The notes under the pieces are model-generated. The model searched no databases, was not told where the DNA came from, and saw only the letters and a program-made list of their open reading frames with translations. This document shows positions 1 to 7,261 of a DNA stretch of 19,557 bases, one piece after another. The position numbers and the translations under genes were made by a program. Within the stretch, counting starts at the first letter, position 1. The number at the start of each line of letters is the position of its first letter. Source of the stretch: CAZYZQ01 sp964652075 (GTDB lineage: Bacteria > Bacillota > Clostridia > Oscillospirales > Oscillospiraceae); NCBI GenBank assembly GCA_964652075.1, contig CAZYZQ010000040.1, forward strand, positions 1 to 19,557, in the 5' to 3' direction.

Positions 1-224
1 TGCCCGATTGTCTCATGTGTCGCGATAATCTGGCGGTTGAGGTTGGAGAGCGCAACGCGGTCGTTGTCGATCAGATCAAGCGTCCCGACGCCGCTCCGGG
101 CCAACGCCTCAACGGCATAGCCGCCGACGCCGCCAACACCGAAGACCGCCACACGCGCACGGCGCAGGCACTCCATGCCCGTCTCGCCAAGCAGCATCCG
201 CGTTCTGATAAACTGGTCAGGCAT
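1..224 (-). CDS. tcdA: tRNA threonylcarbamoyladenosine dehydratase, N-terminal part
   Basis: This is the first 74 codons of a ThiF/MoeB-type E1-like enzyme; the rest lies beyond the left edge of the window. The N-terminus MPDQFIRTRMLLGETGMECL leads into the Rossmann nucleotide-binding motif VAVFGVGGVGGYAVEALAR at about residues 26-44, then LDLIDNDRVALSNLNRQI, the usual adenylate-binding segment of this superfamily. The short N-terminus before the glycine loop and the R-T-x-x-L-G-E element fit TcdA (YgdL/CsdL), which uses ATP to cyclise t6A37 to ct6A in ANN-decoding tRNAs. MoeB or ThiF are less likely alternatives. The ATG lies inside the 3' end of the upstream small gene (8-base overlap), so the two are probably translated from one transcript. 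Confidence 0.85.
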   Translation of the reverse strand, partial: MPDQFIRTRMLLGETGMECLRRARVAVFGVGGVGGYAVEALARSGVGTLDLIDNDRVALSNLNRQIIATHETIG

Positions 225-573
225 CCTCCACACGCCCTCCTTCCAGCAGATCAACCGCCGTCTGGCCGCGCGCCGTCAGGGCGACGCTGCCGAAGATCGT
301 GCAGTCCGCATAGGCGGCGTAGTCGTAATTCGTCAGCGGCATGTCATAGTCCAGACTCACAAGGCCCTTCCGCTCCAAAATTACCAGCACAACCCCGTCG
401 TCTCCCGGTGCTTCTCGGAATGCGGGCGATTCCCAGTCCGGGCAGCGCGCAATGGGCAGAAACGGCGTCTCGGCCAAACGCAGCAGCACCTGCGCCTCCT
501 GCGGCGTCAGTGTTAGCACGCCGGAACGGCCCGCGCAGCCGGTGCAGCCGCTGCATCCCCCGTTGCATCCCAT
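217..573 (-). CDS. Small protein with N-terminal Cys cluster, unknown function
   Basis: I do not recognise a named family. The start chosen is the ATG at 571-573, which has GAGGTGG 6 bases upstream; this gives 118 residues. The first 13 residues hold four cysteines (positions 3, 7, 10, 13) in the run MGCNGGCSGCTGCAG, spaced like a metal or Fe-S ligand set. The remainder (LTPQEAQVLLRLAETPFLP, later LVILERKGLVSLDYDMP and LTARGQTAVDLLEGG) has the helix-helix-beta feel of a winged-helix domain, but this is only an impression. It overlaps the tcdA start by 8 bases, which suggests translational coupling and possibly a related role. A spacing like CX3CX2C recalls radical SAM enzymes, but the protein is far too short to be one. 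Confidence 0.8.
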   Translation of the reverse strand: MGCNGGCSGCTGCAGRSGVLTLTPQEAQVLLRLAETPFLPIARCPDWESPAFREAPGDDGVVLVILERKGLVSLDYDMPLTNYDYAAYADCTIFGSVALTARGQTAVDLLEGGRVEDA

Positions 574-635
574 TTTTTCCACCTCGCAATCTATTCTTCC
601 CGGATATCGTACCACAATTCAGGCCGCACTGTCAA

Positions 636-672
636 CGAAAAGACAGGCCGGAAGCCCGTAGCCCCCGGCCTG
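636..672 (-). terminator. Intrinsic terminator after the DUF1540 gene
   Basis: The arms CAGGCCGG (644-651) and CCGGCCTG (665-672) form an 8-base-pair perfect stem. Reading on the minus strand it is followed by TCTTTTCG, a short U-rich stretch. It starts about 11 bases after the DUF1540 stop codon and separates that gene from the tcdA pair. Confidence 0.7.
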
Positions 673-682
673 CGACATGATC

Positions 683-856
683 TCAGCCCTTCAGCGCAAA
701 GGACTTGCAGTCCGTGCACTGATCCATGGTCGGATGTGCCTCGTGGGTGCCCACCAGGATCTTCTCGAGCGTGCAGTAGTTGGCGGTGTCGCAGTGGTGG
801 CGGCACTCGTTGACGGTGCATTCAATGCACTTGTTGGCCTGCGTCGAACAATTCAT
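683..856 (-). CDS. DUF1540 Cys-rich small protein
   Basis: This 57-residue protein is too short for many gene finders. Translation begins MNCSTQANKCIECTVNEC and continues through RHHCDTANYCTLEKILVGTH to DQCTDCKSFALKG. The eight cysteines at positions 3, 10, 13, 18, 22, 28, 47 and 50, in C-x2-C and C-x3-C patterns, match DUF1540, a family common in Clostridia and thought to bind metal; its role is not established. The ATG at 854-856 has AAGGAGG 8 bases upstream, and a terminator follows the stop, so it is probably a single-gene transcript. I am sure of the gene and fairly sure of the family. Confidence 0.85.
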   Translation of the reverse strand: MNCSTQANKCIECTVNECRHHCDTANYCTLEKILVGTHEAHPTMDQCTDCKSFALKG

Positions 857-910
857 AGGAAGAGCCTCCTTTTTGACTTGATAGCTCCAGTATGGCCCGT
901 TTCCCGGATT

Positions 911-2299
911 TTATTCGTCCCGCCATGCCGCGACCAGCTTCGCGCCGCCCGCCTCAATTTCCGCGAGGGAGAGCGACGAGAACCCGAGCAGGACTGTAGA
1001 AGCATACGCACTGGGAACTTTTCCCAAAAAATAGGGGCTGACCGGATAGACTCGGACGCCGTTTTCCGCGGCACGGCGGCACATCTCCGTCTCCGTCAGG
1101 CTGCCGCGCCGCCGCACAGTCAGATATTGCCCGGCCGGCTCGCCGACCTCCTCCAGAAGCGGCCCAAGCGGTGAGAGCGCGCGCAGAAGCGCTTCGCGTT
1201 TCTGCCGGTAGTAGACGCGCATCCGGTTGACATGGCGCTCAAACTGCCCCTGCCGCAGAAACTCGCGCAGCACGGCCTGCTCCAACGTGGAAACCGTACA
1301 GGAAAAGACGCTGCACTTTTCCCGGTAGCGCGGCAGCAGCTCCTCCGGCAGCACCATGAAGCTGACGCGGACAGACGGCGCAATCGAACGGGTGAACGTG
1401 CCAAGATAGATGACGCGCCCGTTCGGGTCAATCCCCTGCAGCGCCGGGATTGGGCGCGTGTCGTAGCGAAACTCGGAGTCGTAGTCATCCTCAATCAGAT
1501 AGCGGAACGCGCCGCCCGCCGTCCAGTTGAGCAGCTGCGCGCGGCGGCCCATCGGCATACTGAAGCCCAGCGGATACTGGTGCGAGGGGGTCGTATAGAG
1601 CGCAACATGATCCAGCTCCTGTAACGGGCCGACCAGCACGCCGCTGCGGTCGACGTCCGCCGGGATCACATGATGTCCCATGCGGGAAAAAAGCAGATAC
1701 GCCTGATTGTAGACCGGGTTTTCGACCGCAATCGCCGTCTGCCGCCCGAGCAGCATACAGATTTGCAGCAACAAATTCTCCGTCCCCGCGCCGACGACAA
1801 TCTGTTCGGCCGCAGCGCGGACGCCGCGTGCGTCGTAGAGGTAGCGGGCGATCTCGGCGCGCAGCCGCTCATCTCCCTGCGCGGGTGAGCGCCGCAGCGA
1901 ATCCGGCTCCTCCATGCAGCTGCGCAGCAGCCGCTGCCAGAGCGTCAGTGGGAACTTCTCCCGCGCCGCGCCGCTTGCGGCAAAGTCAATCTCCGGCTCC
2001 TTGCGCTTCGAGGCAGGTGCCGGTGCAGCCACAGGTGCGCTTGCGCGCTTTTCCAGCAGATCAATGGAGCAGACAAAGAACCCGCTGCGCGGCCGCGACA
2101 CGATAAAGCCCTCGGATTCGAGCTGCCCGTAGGCCGTGTCGACCGTATTGATGCTGACGCACAACTGCGCCGCCAGCTTGCGTTTTGACGGCAGTTTGTC
2201 TCCCGCGTGAAGCCGCCCTGACTCGATCTCGCTGCGGATGCTCTGGTAGAGCGCGGCATAGAGCGGCTGGCCGGGCGCGCGGTCTGTGAGAGAGATCAT
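911..2299 (-). CDS. MocR/PdxR-type regulator with arginine at the PLP lysine site
   Basis: The 462-residue protein has a GntR-type winged helix at about residues 10-78 (GDKLPSKRKLAAQLCVSINT, then TVDTAYGQLESEGFIVSRPR) and a fold-type-I aminotransferase-like domain at about 110-455. Family members sense PLP or an amino compound through PLP and control vitamin B6, GABA or transport genes. The aminotransferase landmarks are present: VGAGTENLLLQI, ENPVYNQA, TPSHQYPLG and EDDYDSEFRY. The Schiff-base site, normally GTFSK in this family, reads YLGTFTRSIAPSVRV, so residue 304 (codon 1388-1390, CGT) is Arg. PLP therefore cannot be bound covalently in the usual way. The start has GGAGG 7 bases upstream. 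Its targets are not evident from the neighbours. Confidence 0.9.
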   Translation of the reverse strand: MISLTDRAPGQPLYAALYQSIRSEIESGRLHAGDKLPSKRKLAAQLCVSINTVDTAYGQLESEGFIVSRPRSGFFVCSIDLLEKRASAPVAAPAPASKRKEPEIDFAASGAAREKFPLTLWQRLLRSCMEEPDSLRRSPAQGDERLRAEIARYLYDARGVRAAAEQIVVGAGTENLLLQICMLLGRQTAIAVENPVYNQAYLLFSRMGHHVIPADVDRSGVLVGPLQELDHVALYTTPSHQYPLGFSMPMGRRAQLLNWTAGGAFRYLIEDDYDSEFRYDTRPIPALQGIDPNGRVIYLGTFTRSIAPSVRVSFMVLPEELLPRYREKCSVFSCTVSTLEQAVLREFLRQGQFERHVNRMRVYYRQKREALLRALSPLGPLLEEVGEPAGQYLTVRRRGSLTETEMCRRAAENGVRVYPVSPYFLGKVPSAYASTVLLGFSSLSLAEIEAGGAKLVAAWRDE

Positions 2300-2352
2300 C
2301 TGGCATCCTCCGTTTCCTCATTTTCAGATTTTTTCATGATATCAGATGCGTG

Positions 2353-2385
2353 GAAAAAATGCAAGGCAGGCGTCGCCTGCCTTGC
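2353..2385 (-). terminator. Intrinsic terminator of the pepF-xpt-udp operon
   Basis: GCAAGGCAGGC at 2361-2371 pairs perfectly with GCCTGCCTTGC at 2375-2385 around a 3-base loop. On the minus strand it is followed by ATTTTTTCC. It lies 15 bases past the udp stop and ends the operon before the MocR gene. Confidence 0.92.
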
Positions 2386-2399
2386 AAAAGAATTTGTTC

Positions 2400-3146
2400 T
2401 TATGCCTGAATCATGCGCCGGATGGCCGCGACAGCCACACGGATGGCCGCGTCTGTGTCCATGCAGTCCGGCTCAAACAGTCCCGCTGCCTTGCGCTCCT
2501 GGTTCCAGACTACCGAGAAGACGCTGCCGCAGCGCACGCCGAGCGCGTTTGCAACGACGAACAGCGCCGCCGACTCCATCTCGGACGCGAGCACACCGAG
2601 ACGCTTCCACGCCTCCCATTTGTACAGAAGCTCCGGGGCCACCGGCATTTTTTCCGGACTGTGCTGGCCGTAGAACGAGTCCTTACACTGCACAACGCCG
2701 CAGTGTGCCTTCTTCCCGAGCGCCTGCGCCGCGTCGCGCAGGGCGCAGCAGACGTCGAAATCGGCAACCGCCGGGTACTCGATCGGCGCGTACTCCCGGC
2801 TGGTGCCCTCATGGCGGATTGCGCCGGTGGCGATCACAATATCGCCCGCCAGCACCTTCTGGTTGATCCCGCCGCAGGTGCCGATGCGGACAAATGTATC
2901 CGCGCCGATCGCGCTCAGCTCCTCCATGGCGATGGAGGCCGACGGGCCGCCGATGCCGGTGGAGGTGACCGACACCTTTTCCCCGCACAGGTAGCCAGTA
3001 TAGGTCACATATTCGCGGTTCTGCGCCACGAACTTTGCGTCATCAAAATACGCCGCGATTTTTTCACAGCGCCCCGGGTCGCCGGGCAGAATGACATAGC
3101 GCCCGACGTCGCCGGGGGCAAGTTGGATATGATACTGCTTTTCCAT
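2400..3146 (-). CDS. udp: Uridine phosphorylase
   Basis: This cytosolic enzyme splits uridine with phosphate into uracil and ribose-1-phosphate for pyrimidine salvage. The 248 residues follow the PNP/UDP family order: YVILPGDPGRCEKIAAYFDD near the N-terminus, STGIGGPSASIAMEELSAIG, RIGTCGGI, then GVLASEMESAALFVVANALG, where the EMES Glu-Met-Glu segment contacts the ribose. The Q-x-R pattern expected of uridine-specific enzymes is not clear to me, so purine or mixed specificity cannot be excluded. I chose the internal ATG at 3144-3146 because it overlaps the upstream stop as TGATG and has AAAGGA upstream; an extension of 11 residues (MAGCAQKGRCL) would run into the previous gene. Last gene of the operon, next to xpt, which supports nucleobase salvage. 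Confidence 0.9.
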   Translation of the reverse strand: MEKQYHIQLAPGDVGRYVILPGDPGRCEKIAAYFDDAKFVAQNREYVTYTGYLCGEKVSVTSTGIGGPSASIAMEELSAIGADTFVRIGTCGGINQKVLAGDIVIATGAIRHEGTSREYAPIEYPAVADFDVCCALRDAAQALGKKAHCGVVQCKDSFYGQHSPEKMPVAPELLYKWEAWKRLGVLASEMESAALFVVANALGVRCGSVFSVVWNQERKAAGLFEPDCMDTDAAIRVAVAAIRRMIQA

Positions 3147-3433
3147 CAGGCATCTTCCTTTCTGTGCGCATCCAGCCATGCTTTCAGCGCCGCGCGGCCC
3201 TCCTCCGTCAGTGGGAAATCCGCCGCGTCGGCAATCTCGCTCTTTTCAAGGCAGAACTGCCCGTACCAGACGCGCGCGTGAATCTGCCGCTCCAGCGACG
3301 GCGCGTCATCCCCCTTTTTCGGCTCCGGGTCCGGCTCCAGAATAAAGCGGAGCGCGCCAAAGCTGCCGGTAAAGACGTTCGTATTCTCAAAATGGTGCAA
3401 TACCGGCACAAAGATTTCGTTCGGATCTTCCAT
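3146..3433 (-). CDS. 95-residue protein of unknown function
   Basis: I do not recognise a named domain. The protein begins MEDPNEIFVPVLHHFENTNV and contains FTGSFGALRFILEP, a run of charged and proline residues (about 33-45), RVWYGQFCLEKSEI and a C-terminal TEEGRAALKAWLDAHRKED helix. No signal peptide or membrane segment is visible, so it is presumably cytosolic. The ATG is preceded by GGGGAG at good spacing, and the TGA shares one base with the udp start, a strong sign of a real, translationally coupled gene. It sits between the pentapeptide-repeat gene (9 bases away) and udp. Confidence 0.8.
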   Translation of the reverse strand: MEDPNEIFVPVLHHFENTNVFTGSFGALRFILEPDPEPKKGDDAPSLERQIHARVWYGQFCLEKSEIADAADFPLTEEGRAALKAWLDAHRKEDA

Positions 3434-3442
3434 GGCTCTCCC

Positions 3443-4045
3443 CTATTGGATCTTCAGGCCCAGCAGCGTGGCAAGCGACAGCGCCTGCGCCGCCGTGACC
3501 GTCACATTTTTCAGCCCGTCCAGGCTGAAGATCGCGCCCTCAATGACCGCCTCCGTGAAGTCCGTTCCGGCGAGGGCCGCTTTCGTAAAGTCTGCACGCG
3601 TGCAGTCCGACTTGCAGCGCCACTTCGTCAGCTGCGCGCCGGCGAATGCACTGTCCTTCAACAAGCTGTCTAAAAAGGCCGTATTCTTTATTTTTGAATT
3701 GGAAAAATTGGCCATTCGCAGATTGCAGCCGGCCAAATTGCAGCCGGTGAGCGACGCCTCCAGAAACAGCGTACCGGTCATCCGGCACCCGGAGAACGAT
3801 GTGCGCAGCAGCCCCGTCTCGCAGAAGCGCGCGCCGGGCAGGTCGCAGTCTGTGAATGTACAGCCGGAAATTACCGCTTTGGAAAAGTTGCAGTCCGTAA
3901 AGCGGCAGCCCGTGAACCGGCAGCCGTCGAGGAGCAGGCCGTACAGATCCAGCTCAACCGCCTCGCCGCCCTCAAAGGTCAGCCCGCGCAGGTCTGTCGC
4001 GTCGCGCGCAGCGGTAGCGAGCGTTTCGTGCAGCATATCCGGCAT
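3443..4045 (-). CDS. Pentapeptide-repeat protein
   Basis: A 200-residue protein made largely of A(D/N)LXX-type pentapeptide repeats. From about residue 19 to 175 every fifth position is F, L or C/A with small residues around, for example GCRFTGCRFTDCNFSKAVIS, GCTFTDCDLPGARF, GCNLAGCNLRMANFSNSKIK and CTRADFTKAALAGTDFTEAV. These fold into a right-handed quadrilateral beta helix. Known members include DNA mimics such as MfpA/Qnr that protect gyrase, but most have no known role and nothing here points to gyrase. The start codon overlaps the xpt stop (TAATG), so it is coupled to purine salvage. No signal peptide or membrane anchor is visible. Confidence 0.9.
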   Translation of the reverse strand: MPDMLHETLATAARDATDLRGLTFEGGEAVELDLYGLLLDGCRFTGCRFTDCNFSKAVISGCTFTDCDLPGARFCETGLLRTSFSGCRMTGTLFLEASLTGCNLAGCNLRMANFSNSKIKNTAFLDSLLKDSAFAGAQLTKWRCKSDCTRADFTKAALAGTDFTEAVIEGAIFSLDGLKNVTVTAAQALSLATLLGLKIQ

Positions 4046-4629
4046 TATGTAGCAGGCCGGAACGTGACCGAGCCAGTCTCCGCGTCCATGGCATCCACAA
4101 TTGCAAGCGAGCGCAGGTTCATGCCGGCCCCGCGCATCCGGTCGCCCGCGCCCTGGAAGCTCTTTTCAATCACGATGCCGATCCCCTCAACCGTCGCACC
4201 TGCCTGCGCGACAATGTTGCACAGGCCCTCAAGCGCCTTGCCGTTTGCCAGAAAATCGTCGATCAGCAGCACATGATCCGCCGGCCCGAGATAGCGCCGG
4301 TCGACGATAACGTCGGAGTCGGTACCGTGCGTAAAGGAATGCACCTTCGCGCAGTAGACATCGTCGCCGACATTCGTCGTCTTGGACTTTTTCGCAAACA
4401 CGACCGGGCAGCCGAAGTGCAGCGCCGCAATGCAGGCAATACCGATGCCGGACGCCTCGATGGTCAGAATTTTATTGACAGGCCGGTCGGCAAACAGCCG
4501 CCGGAATTCCGCGCCGATCCGGTCGATCAGCCCCACGTCCATCTGGTGGTTCAGGAAGCTGTTCACCATCAGCACGTTGCCGGGACGGACCTCGCCGTCC
4601 CGCAGAATACGCTCTTCCAGTTCTCTCAT
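4045..4629 (-). CDS. xpt: Xanthine phosphoribosyltransferase
   Basis: Converts xanthine and PRPP to XMP and pyrophosphate in the cytosol. The 194-residue length is usual for Gram-positive Xpt. The type-I PRTase PRPP loop is VLLIDDFLANGKAL at about residues 120-133, with the D-D acid pair. Upstream are the Xpt-typical LNHQMDVGLIDRIGAEFRR, LTIEASGIGIA (about 55-65) and FAKKSKTTNVGDDVY segments; the C-terminus has IVIEKSFQGAGDRMR. The gene starts 21 bases after pepF and shares one base with the next gene. In Bacillus xpt is purine-riboswitch controlled; here it lies inside an operon with no room for a riboswitch directly upstream. Confidence 0.96.
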   Translation of the reverse strand: MRELEERILRDGEVRPGNVLMVNSFLNHQMDVGLIDRIGAEFRRLFADRPVNKILTIEASGIGIACIAALHFGCPVVFAKKSKTTNVGDDVYCAKVHSFTHGTDSDVIVDRRYLGPADHVLLIDDFLANGKALEGLCNIVAQAGATVEGIGIVIEKSFQGAGDRMRGAGMNLRSLAIVDAMDAETGSVTFRPAT

Positions 4630-4650
4630 CTTTTCCCGGCCCTCCCTATT

Positions 4651-6450
4651 TTAGTCGGCCATCAGGCTTTCCATCTCGTCAAGCAGCTCGCCGAAGAGTG
4701 TCAGCGCGTCGTTTACCGGCTTTGTCGTCGCCATATCGACGCCCGCGCCGCGCAGCAGGCTGATCGGATCCTTGCTGGAGCCGCCGGAAAGGAAGTTCAG
4801 GTAGTCCTCCACAGCAGGCGCGCCCTCCTTGAGGATGCGCTGGGACAGCGCAATCGCAGCGGAGTAGCCGGTTGCATACTGGAAGACATAGTAGTTATAA
4901 TAGAAATGCGGGACGCGCGCCCATTCCATGGCGATCTCTTCGTCACAGATAATCGCGTCGCCGTAATACTGCTTGTTCAGGTCGTAGTAGACCTCGCTGA
5001 GCTTCTCCGCCGTCAGCGGCACGCCCGCCTGATTCAGCTCGCCGAGCTTCATCTCAAACTCCGCGAACATCGTCTGCCGGTAGAGCGTCGTGCGGAACTG
5101 CTCGAGGAAGTGGTTGATGAGATACGCGCGCTGCTTCTTGTCTGTCGTCTTGCCGAGCAGATACTGCATCAGCAGCGCCTCATTGCAGGTGGAGGCAACC
5201 TCTGCGACAAAGATGACGTAATTCGAGTTGACAAACGGCTGCGTCTTTGTGGACAGGTAGGAATGAATCGCGTGGCCGAACTCATGCGCCAGCGTGAACA
5301 TGTCGTCCAGATTGCCGTTGTAGTTCATCAGCACGAACGGATGCACCTGCTCGCCGCTCGAATAGGCGCCGGAGCGCTTGCCCGGGTTCGGATAGCAGTC
5401 CATCCAACGATTTTCAAAGCCCTCCTTGAGGATCGCGCGGTAGCGCTCGCCGAGCGGCGAGAGCGCCTCATAGACCGTCTGCTTTGCCTCGTCCATTGTG
5501 ACCTCGACGTCGGCATCCGGCACCATCGGCGTGTAGATATCATACATGTGCAGCTCGTCCACGCCCATGAGCTTCTTGCGCAGGGCCATGTAGCGGTGCA
5601 TCTTGTCAAAATTCGCATGTACCGCGTCGATCAGGTTATGATAGACCTGCGTCGGCACCTCGGTCACGTCGAGCGCGGCGCTCAGCGAATCCGGATAGTG
5701 GCGTGCGTTTGCGAAGAATTGCAGCTGCTTGACCTGCGAGCACAGGATTGCGGCAACCGCGTTGCGGAACTCGCCCCAGCGGGTGTAGAGCGTATGGAAC
5801 GCATTCTTGCGCAGCACGCGGTCGGGGCTGGAGAGATAGGTGATATACGTTGCAGCAGAGAGCGCATGCTTTTCACCGGCGCTGTCCTCCACATCCGGGA
5901 AGGTCAGGTCGGAGTTGGCAAACACGGCGTAGACCGTCTCCGGGCCCTGCGCCATCTCGTCCGCACCTGCGAGCAGGTTCTCCTCCGCTTCGGAGAGCAC
6001 ATGCTCCCGGCGGCGGCGGATCTTGTAGATAGCGCGGCGATAGGTCTCCAGCGCCGGCTCATCGCGGTAAAACTGTTCGATCGTCTCTTCCGGGATTGCG
6101 AGAATTTCCGGCGTTGCAAACGAGGTCGACTGGGCAAAGGCAATGAACGCGCTCGTCGCCTCCGATACCATACCCTGATGCGCCGCGATGCGCGTGTCCT
6201 GATCGCTCAGGCGGGAGGCGTAGCCATGGACGCGATGCGCCAGCATGCTGCACGCGTCGTCCAGCTGCATGAACTCCAAAAGCGTCTTTGCGCTCTCGCT
6301 CAGACGCCCGCGGTATTCCAGCGGTTTCTGGGCCATCGTCTTCAGCTTCTCCAGATCACGCCGCCATGCGTCGGTGTCCGGGTAGATGTCCTCAATGGCC
6401 CAAAGCTCCTCTTTCGCGCGCGTGTCGCGCTCTGCACTGTAATTTTTCAT
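4651..6450 (-). CDS. pepF: Oligoendopeptidase F
   Basis: A 599-residue M3-family zinc metallopeptidase that cuts short peptides (roughly 7-17 residues) in the cytosol. The zinc site HEFGH is at residues 389-393 within LAHEFGHAIHSYLS, and the third ligand Glu is about residue 417 in VAEVASTCNEALL. The N-terminal helical region (WAIEDIYPDTDAWRRDLEKL) and the C-terminal HFYYNYYVFQYATGYSAAIA are also typical of PepF; length is normal. The start has AGGAGG and a promoter about 50 bases upstream. As first gene of a salvage operon it may link peptide and nucleobase recycling, but that is inference. Confidence 0.96.
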   Translation of the reverse strand: MKNYSAERDTRAKEELWAIEDIYPDTDAWRRDLEKLKTMAQKPLEYRGRLSESAKTLLEFMQLDDACSMLAHRVHGYASRLSDQDTRIAAHQGMVSEATSAFIAFAQSTSFATPEILAIPEETIEQFYRDEPALETYRRAIYKIRRRREHVLSEAEENLLAGADEMAQGPETVYAVFANSDLTFPDVEDSAGEKHALSAATYITYLSSPDRVLRKNAFHTLYTRWGEFRNAVAAILCSQVKQLQFFANARHYPDSLSAALDVTEVPTQVYHNLIDAVHANFDKMHRYMALRKKLMGVDELHMYDIYTPMVPDADVEVTMDEAKQTVYEALSPLGERYRAILKEGFENRWMDCYPNPGKRSGAYSSGEQVHPFVLMNYNGNLDDMFTLAHEFGHAIHSYLSTKTQPFVNSNYVIFVAEVASTCNEALLMQYLLGKTTDKKQRAYLINHFLEQFRTTLYRQTMFAEFEMKLGELNQAGVPLTAEKLSEVYYDLNKQYYGDAIICDEEIAMEWARVPHFYYNYYVFQYATGYSAAIALSQRILKEGAPAVEDYLNFLSGGSSKDPISLLRGAGVDMATTKPVNDALTLFGELLDEMESLMAD

Positions 6451-6500
6451 CGGTTCCTCCTGTTCCGGACAGATGTCCGCGTCAAAATTTGATTATAGTT

Positions 6501-6529
6501 ATAGTATTCCATTTTGGCCCGGAAGTCAA
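6501..6529 (-). promoter_or_regulatory. Sigma-A promoter of the pepF operon
   Basis: On the minus strand TTGACT (6524-6529) is followed after 17 bases by TACTAT (6501-6506). The spacing is ideal and pepF starts 51 bases downstream of the -10 box. Confidence 0.75.
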
Positions 6530-6657
6530 TCACCGCGGGGCGCGGTACGCAAAAAATCTGGAAAATGCGCACATTTTTGTCTGTGGCGTCGGCTTATGCG
6601 TAAAGTGCGGAAAGCTGCACATACTACGCTCGCAAATCGAACTGGGAGGTTTGAAAA

Positions 6658-7095
6658 ATGAAACGATCATTTCTTCTGATCGGCGTGGCCTGCCTGCTTC
6701 TGACGCTGTGCACGGCCTGTACCGACGGCAGCGCCGGCAACACCGGCAGCACCGGCTCCGGCACGGGAAACGGCAGCGTTTCCTCCACTGAAAACGGCGA
6801 GGTCAACGGCGGCAACGCCGGCAGCAGCACCGAGGGCGGCAGCACGGGCAGCTCCACAAACGGCGCGACCGACAGCGTTGTGGGCGGTGCAGTCGGCGGC
6901 AGCGAAACGTCTGATAACGGCGTCGGCAGCACCGGCGACGCTCCCGCAAACGGCAGCGAAACGCCGGAAAACGGCTCACAACAGGACGACGCCACCGGGA
7001 GCAGCAGCGAGGACGGCGGCACAGTCGGCCGTGCCATCGGCCGTGCAGGCCGCGCCATCGGCAACGCCGCAGAGGATCTCACGGGAGGCCGCTGA
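6658..7095 (+). CDS. Low-complexity Gly/Ser/Asn-rich lipoprotein
   Basis: 145 residues. The N-terminus MKRSFLLIGVACLLLTLCTA followed by Cys is a lipoprotein signal peptide with lipobox LCTAC, so the mature protein should be anchored to the outer face of the membrane at Cys21. Nearly all the rest is low-complexity G, S, N, T and E (for example GSAGNTGSTGSGTGNGSVSS), which looks like a flexible spacer. It ends in a short amphipathic stretch GRAIGRAGRAIGNAAEDLTG with a repeated GRAIG/GRAG motif. No enzymatic domain is present. GGGAGG lies 8 bases before the ATG and a terminator follows the stop. Function unknown; a truncated surface protein is possible but it looks intact. Confidence 0.8.
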   Translation: MKRSFLLIGVACLLLTLCTACTDGSAGNTGSTGSGTGNGSVSSTENGEVNGGNAGSSTEGGSTGSSTNGATDSVVGGAVGGSETSDNGVGSTGDAPANGSETPENGSQQDDATGSSSEDGGTVGRAIGRAGRAIGNAAEDLTGGR

Positions 7096-7096
7096 G

Positions 7097-7137
7097 ACAA
7101 AAAGAGCAGGCTCCGCGGGGAGCTTGCTCTTTTTTGT
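7097..7137 (+). terminator. Intrinsic terminator after the lipoprotein gene
   Basis: GAGCAGGCTCC pairs with GGAGCTTGCTC (one G-U wobble) around GCGG, with flanking A and T runs (AAAA before, TTTTTT after). It begins a few bases after the stop codon. The flanking A-run means it could also work on the minus strand, for pyrF. Confidence 0.88.
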
Positions 7138-7220
7138 CAGGCATCCTCCGCCGTCTGTCTGCGCAGATACGGCGCCTGTGTCAATTTAATTTAATCTATC
7201 CGTCTGTTCTTTTGCAGGAA

Positions 7221-7245
7221 GCGGCGGCCCGGGACGGGCCGCCGC
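7221..7245 (-). terminator. GC-rich hairpin after pyrF, possible terminator
   Basis: GCGGCGGCCC (7221-7230) and GGGCCGCCGC (7236-7245) form a perfect 10-base-pair stem about 17 bases past the pyrF stop. On the minus strand it is followed by TTCCTGCAAAAG, not a real U-tract, so it may stabilise the 3' end rather than terminate by itself. Confidence 0.5.
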
Positions 7246-7261
7246 AGTGTGATTCCCGGGT

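Noticed and set aside
4045..4651. A purine riboswitch before xpt
   Set aside because: Only 21 bases separate pepF and xpt, too short for a purine aptamer, and none is seen before pepF.
4273..6492. A 739-codon open frame on the plus strand
   Set aside because: It lies antisense to pepF and xpt, whose motifs are unmistakable; it has no ribosome site and is His/Arg/Val-rich as expected from GC-rich shadow frames.
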